Source: Rosellinia necatrix
Taxonomy: Eukaryota; Ascomycota; Sordariomycetes; Xylariales; Xylariaceae
Direction of reading: 5' to 3'
DNA length: 64,000 nt
Assembly: GCA_021209875.1 (NCBI GenBank)
Contig: JAGYVD010000003.1
Span: 3,782,001 to 3,846,000 of the forward strand
Shown here: piece after piece, positions 59,601-64,000 of the stretch
How positions within the stretch are numbered: the stretch's first letter is position 1
Layout: each line of letters starts with the position of its first letter
Translations under genes and position numbers: made by a program
Notes under the pieces: generated by a model
What the model was told of the DNA's origin: nothing
The model's database searches: none
What the model saw: only the letters and a program-made list of their open reading frames with translations

Positions 59601-60508
59601 GCCTGTGTAGCGGGTTGATTGTATAAAACCCACTTCCCTCGATCTGATATGGTGTATGGGAAGTTCATGTGTGAGTTCCTTTCGGCCGGAGTGTCTGATA
59701 CCCCATCGATTGTGCCGCACAGCAGCTTGCTGTCGTCAAAATTCTCAGCAGCGTCTGCTCGAGATACAACGAAAGTAGTGAGATCAACTTCGAAGTTGAG
59801 GGTCAGTGATTTATCATGGTGGATCGGGGACGGATAAAGGGGAGTTGGGAACGATATTTGCTTTCGAATGTCTGCTGTGGGAAGAGGGGATGAGTGTTGG
59901 CATTACTCACTAGTCCCCCAGACTCTCATCCGGCTGAAGGCATTCCCATCAATTTCCATACGTTCTCGAACCAAGATACATAGTTTTTGGACATCCCACT
60001 CCACCGTGGGCAATACAGATGCTTTTCCCAACAGGAATTTATGTGGTGAAGAATTTGGGTCTTGGCTCTGCCCGATTGTCATGTGCATTCGATATTGCTT
60101 CGCTGACGTAGTGGCCAGGGCCGTCAAAACCATCTGTCGTAAATCGCGTATCCTCGTTGTCCGCCCTTTATCACTGTCGTAAACGAAGATTGTATTGTCA
60201 CGTTTATGAGGGAACACATCAGCAGCGTCGAGGCGGATGGTGACGGTGCTCAACGAGGATGTGGCGCCTTGGGACATCAAGCTCATCTGGGATGCGGCCA
60301 AGGCGGAAGCCCTGGGCAAGCTCTCGACACGCACGTACGGGTAGACGAGGTTGATGTGGGGAGGCCATTTCTCGTAAGCCTTGTCATACAGTGATCGCAG
60401 ATGGTCGAACACGGGCCAAAAGCGTCTGGGGGGTATTATGCACAGCGCCGTGTCATGCGAATCGAGAGAGAGAGCCCCGGGCTCCAACGAAGCCTCGAGG
60501 GTCGCCAT
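56630..60508 (-). CDS. Four-domain RNA-end enzyme: 2H phosphoesterase + EEP nuclease + poly(A)-polymerase-like NTase + MJ1316 domain
   Basis: Minus-strand exons 60508-59911, 59874-57448 and 57396-56630 give 1263 residues; introns are 36 bp (59875-59910, GTGAGT...CACAG; 39 bp if the next AG is used) and 51 bp (57397-57447, GTAAAT...TATAG). Residues about 20-200 are a 2H fold with HIN at 51-53 and HMT at 142-144. Residues about 300-620 are an EEP nuclease with N306, E341, D467/N469 and the SDH triad ending at H612. Residues about 660-1060 are a pol-beta-type nucleotidyltransferase/PAP with GSYGLGVW, D717-I-D719 and a third acidic residue D771. After an acidic stretch, about 1170-1258 match the MJ1316/DUF504 domain (IRWDP, DYIVGYEDRF, TDEEFIPQHRI, VVWDRK). 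Related families act on RNA 2',3'-cyclic phosphates and 3' ends, so the protein probably trims, heals or tails damaged RNA; cellular site unknown. ATGs at 59668 and 57253 are internal. An upstream in-frame ATG (60700) would add a hydrophobic leader. Confidence 0.9.
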
Positions 60509-61370
60509 GGCTCGAGGAACAACCGGAAGAGACAGTGAGGTAAGCGAGGTATGGTCGAGTGGGCTGAGAAAGGCGTAGAATGTGGATGGGAAAGGGATGA
60601 GGTAGAATAGGACGTAATATATAAGGCGATGCAGCCCGGCTGCGCAAGAAACCCACAAACCCTCGGACCAATATGGAAGATGTGAGGATTGAGTTCCCAT
60701 CCACTCAATAACTACCTACTGCGTACCTACCTAGGTAGGTAGTCAACTCAAACACAAGCACATACATGCTGTGGGGGCTGGGGGCTGTGGAGTGCCGAGC
60801 TGCCCTCAGCTGAGTCTGAATCATAATGAGTAACTCGGTGGGTGTCACAGCGTAGAGGTCGGGCTAGGCTGAAACAGATCTAAACTTTTTGGTCGGTTTG
60901 TGGGCCAACTGGGTTGTGTTTCTCTCCCCGGGTGAGTCAGTTTTATTTGTACGATACAATAGGTACCCAGTAACTTACCCAAGGCAGTTACATACTTACC
61001 TACACTCTGCCTACCTACCTAAGGTAAGTAAGTGTTCCTCCAAAAAATAGTGGGGTATATACGCTCATAGCGGAGATAGAGTCGGAGATATTCGGGCCAT
61101 GCCCACAGCTTACCCAAAGCGTGTGGTTTAATTGATTGGGGTTGGCGCGGTGTCGCGAAAACGCGCCAGACAGCAGAAGCAACGCGCTTATCCGTTTTCT
61201 CTCTGTTGCAACATCGTCCTTCATCCTCCCCCCCACCTCATACCACCAAACCATACCGTACCTTGTTCCAAAGCCAGCCGCAAAGCAACGGCCGAGAACA
61301 GCTTTGCGCCATTCTGTCCGCGACTCCTTGCATCCAGATTACACATTCATTGACGGGATTTCGAGACATC
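60509..61370. promoter_or_regulatory. Divergent promoter region of the RNA-end enzyme and MCM3
   Basis: 862 bp between two divergent start codons. Contains CCTAGG/GGTA repeat words at 60710-60740 and 60960-61035. Near MCM3 it has ACGCG-containing sequence (AAAACGCGCCAG at about 61158), which resembles the MluI cell-cycle box (ACGCGT) bound by Mbp1/Swi4-type factors at replication genes; the match is partial, so this is a suggestion only. Confidence 0.4.

Positions 61371-64000
<2,630 letters not shown>

Noticed and set aside
57419..59668. Separate 749-residue EEP/PAP gene and separate 207-residue MJ1316 gene
   Set aside because: Both ends are open in frame into splice sites; joining gives a consistent four-domain protein.
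60509..60700. N-terminal extension of the RNA-end enzyme from the ATG at 60700
   Set aside because: The extra 64 residues are hydrophobic and low-complexity and the 2H domain starts after the ATG at 60508; kept as a weak alternative.

Overview
The window looks like nuclear DNA of a filamentous ascomycete (Pezizomycotina, most probably a Sordariomycete). The coding genes are broken by short introns of 46-156 bp with GTRNGT-type donors, CTAAC or CTGAC branch sites and YAG acceptors. The recognisable products (Mdj1, Bro1, Avl9, Cdc53/CUL1, Mcm3, a Sap30-like protein) are eukaryotic, in their typical fungal form. I see no bacterial operon, CRISPR array, rRNA or convincing tRNA.

Layout. The left 27 kb is gene-bearing: the 3' end of an unrecognised basic protein with an internal repeat (1-660, +); a SAP30-like Sin3/Rpd3 subunit (2000-2635, +); mitochondrial DnaJ MDJ1 (3671-5419, +), carrying two +1 frameshifts as sequenced; BRO1/VPS31 (7813-10982, +); AVL9 (14623-17126, +); cullin CUL1/cdc53 (18570-21156, -); a probable SRF1-like membrane protein (23016-24056, -); and a mitochondrial K+/H+ exchange-related protein (25873-26810, +). 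From 26.8 to 53.2 kb the window is almost empty of genes. It holds AT-rich sequence, microsatellites and two related small secreted proteins (31071-31944 and 34327-34800, both +), each with two apparent introns in its 5' leader. A GC-rich SAM-dependent methyltransferase (53247-54127, +) sits at the edge of this desert. The right end has a very large RNA-processing fusion protein (56630-60508, -) divergent from MCM3 (61371 to beyond the window end, +).

The most interesting locus is 56630-60508. Joining three exons through two good introns gives one 1263-residue polypeptide with four RNA-end-related modules in a row: a 2H (2'-5' RNA ligase/cyclic phosphodiesterase-like) domain, an endonuclease/exonuclease/phosphatase (EEP) domain, a poly(A)-polymerase-like nucleotidyltransferase, and a C-terminal MJ1316 (DUF504) RNA cyclic-end recognition domain. 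Catalytic motifs are present in all three enzyme domains. It reads as a one-polypeptide RNA end-healing or end-remodelling machine.

Functionally the window mixes housekeeping genes. Replication (MCM3), ubiquitin ligase scaffold (CUL1) and chromatin repression (SAP30) are nuclear. BRO1 and AVL9 serve membrane traffic. MDJ1 and the KHE-related protein are mitochondrial. They are not co-regulated clusters in any obvious way. The intergenic DNA is unusual: nearly every long spacer carries clusters of a palindromic CCTAGG/GGTA-type repeat (TACCTACCTAGGTAGGTA and variants) that is absent from the exons.
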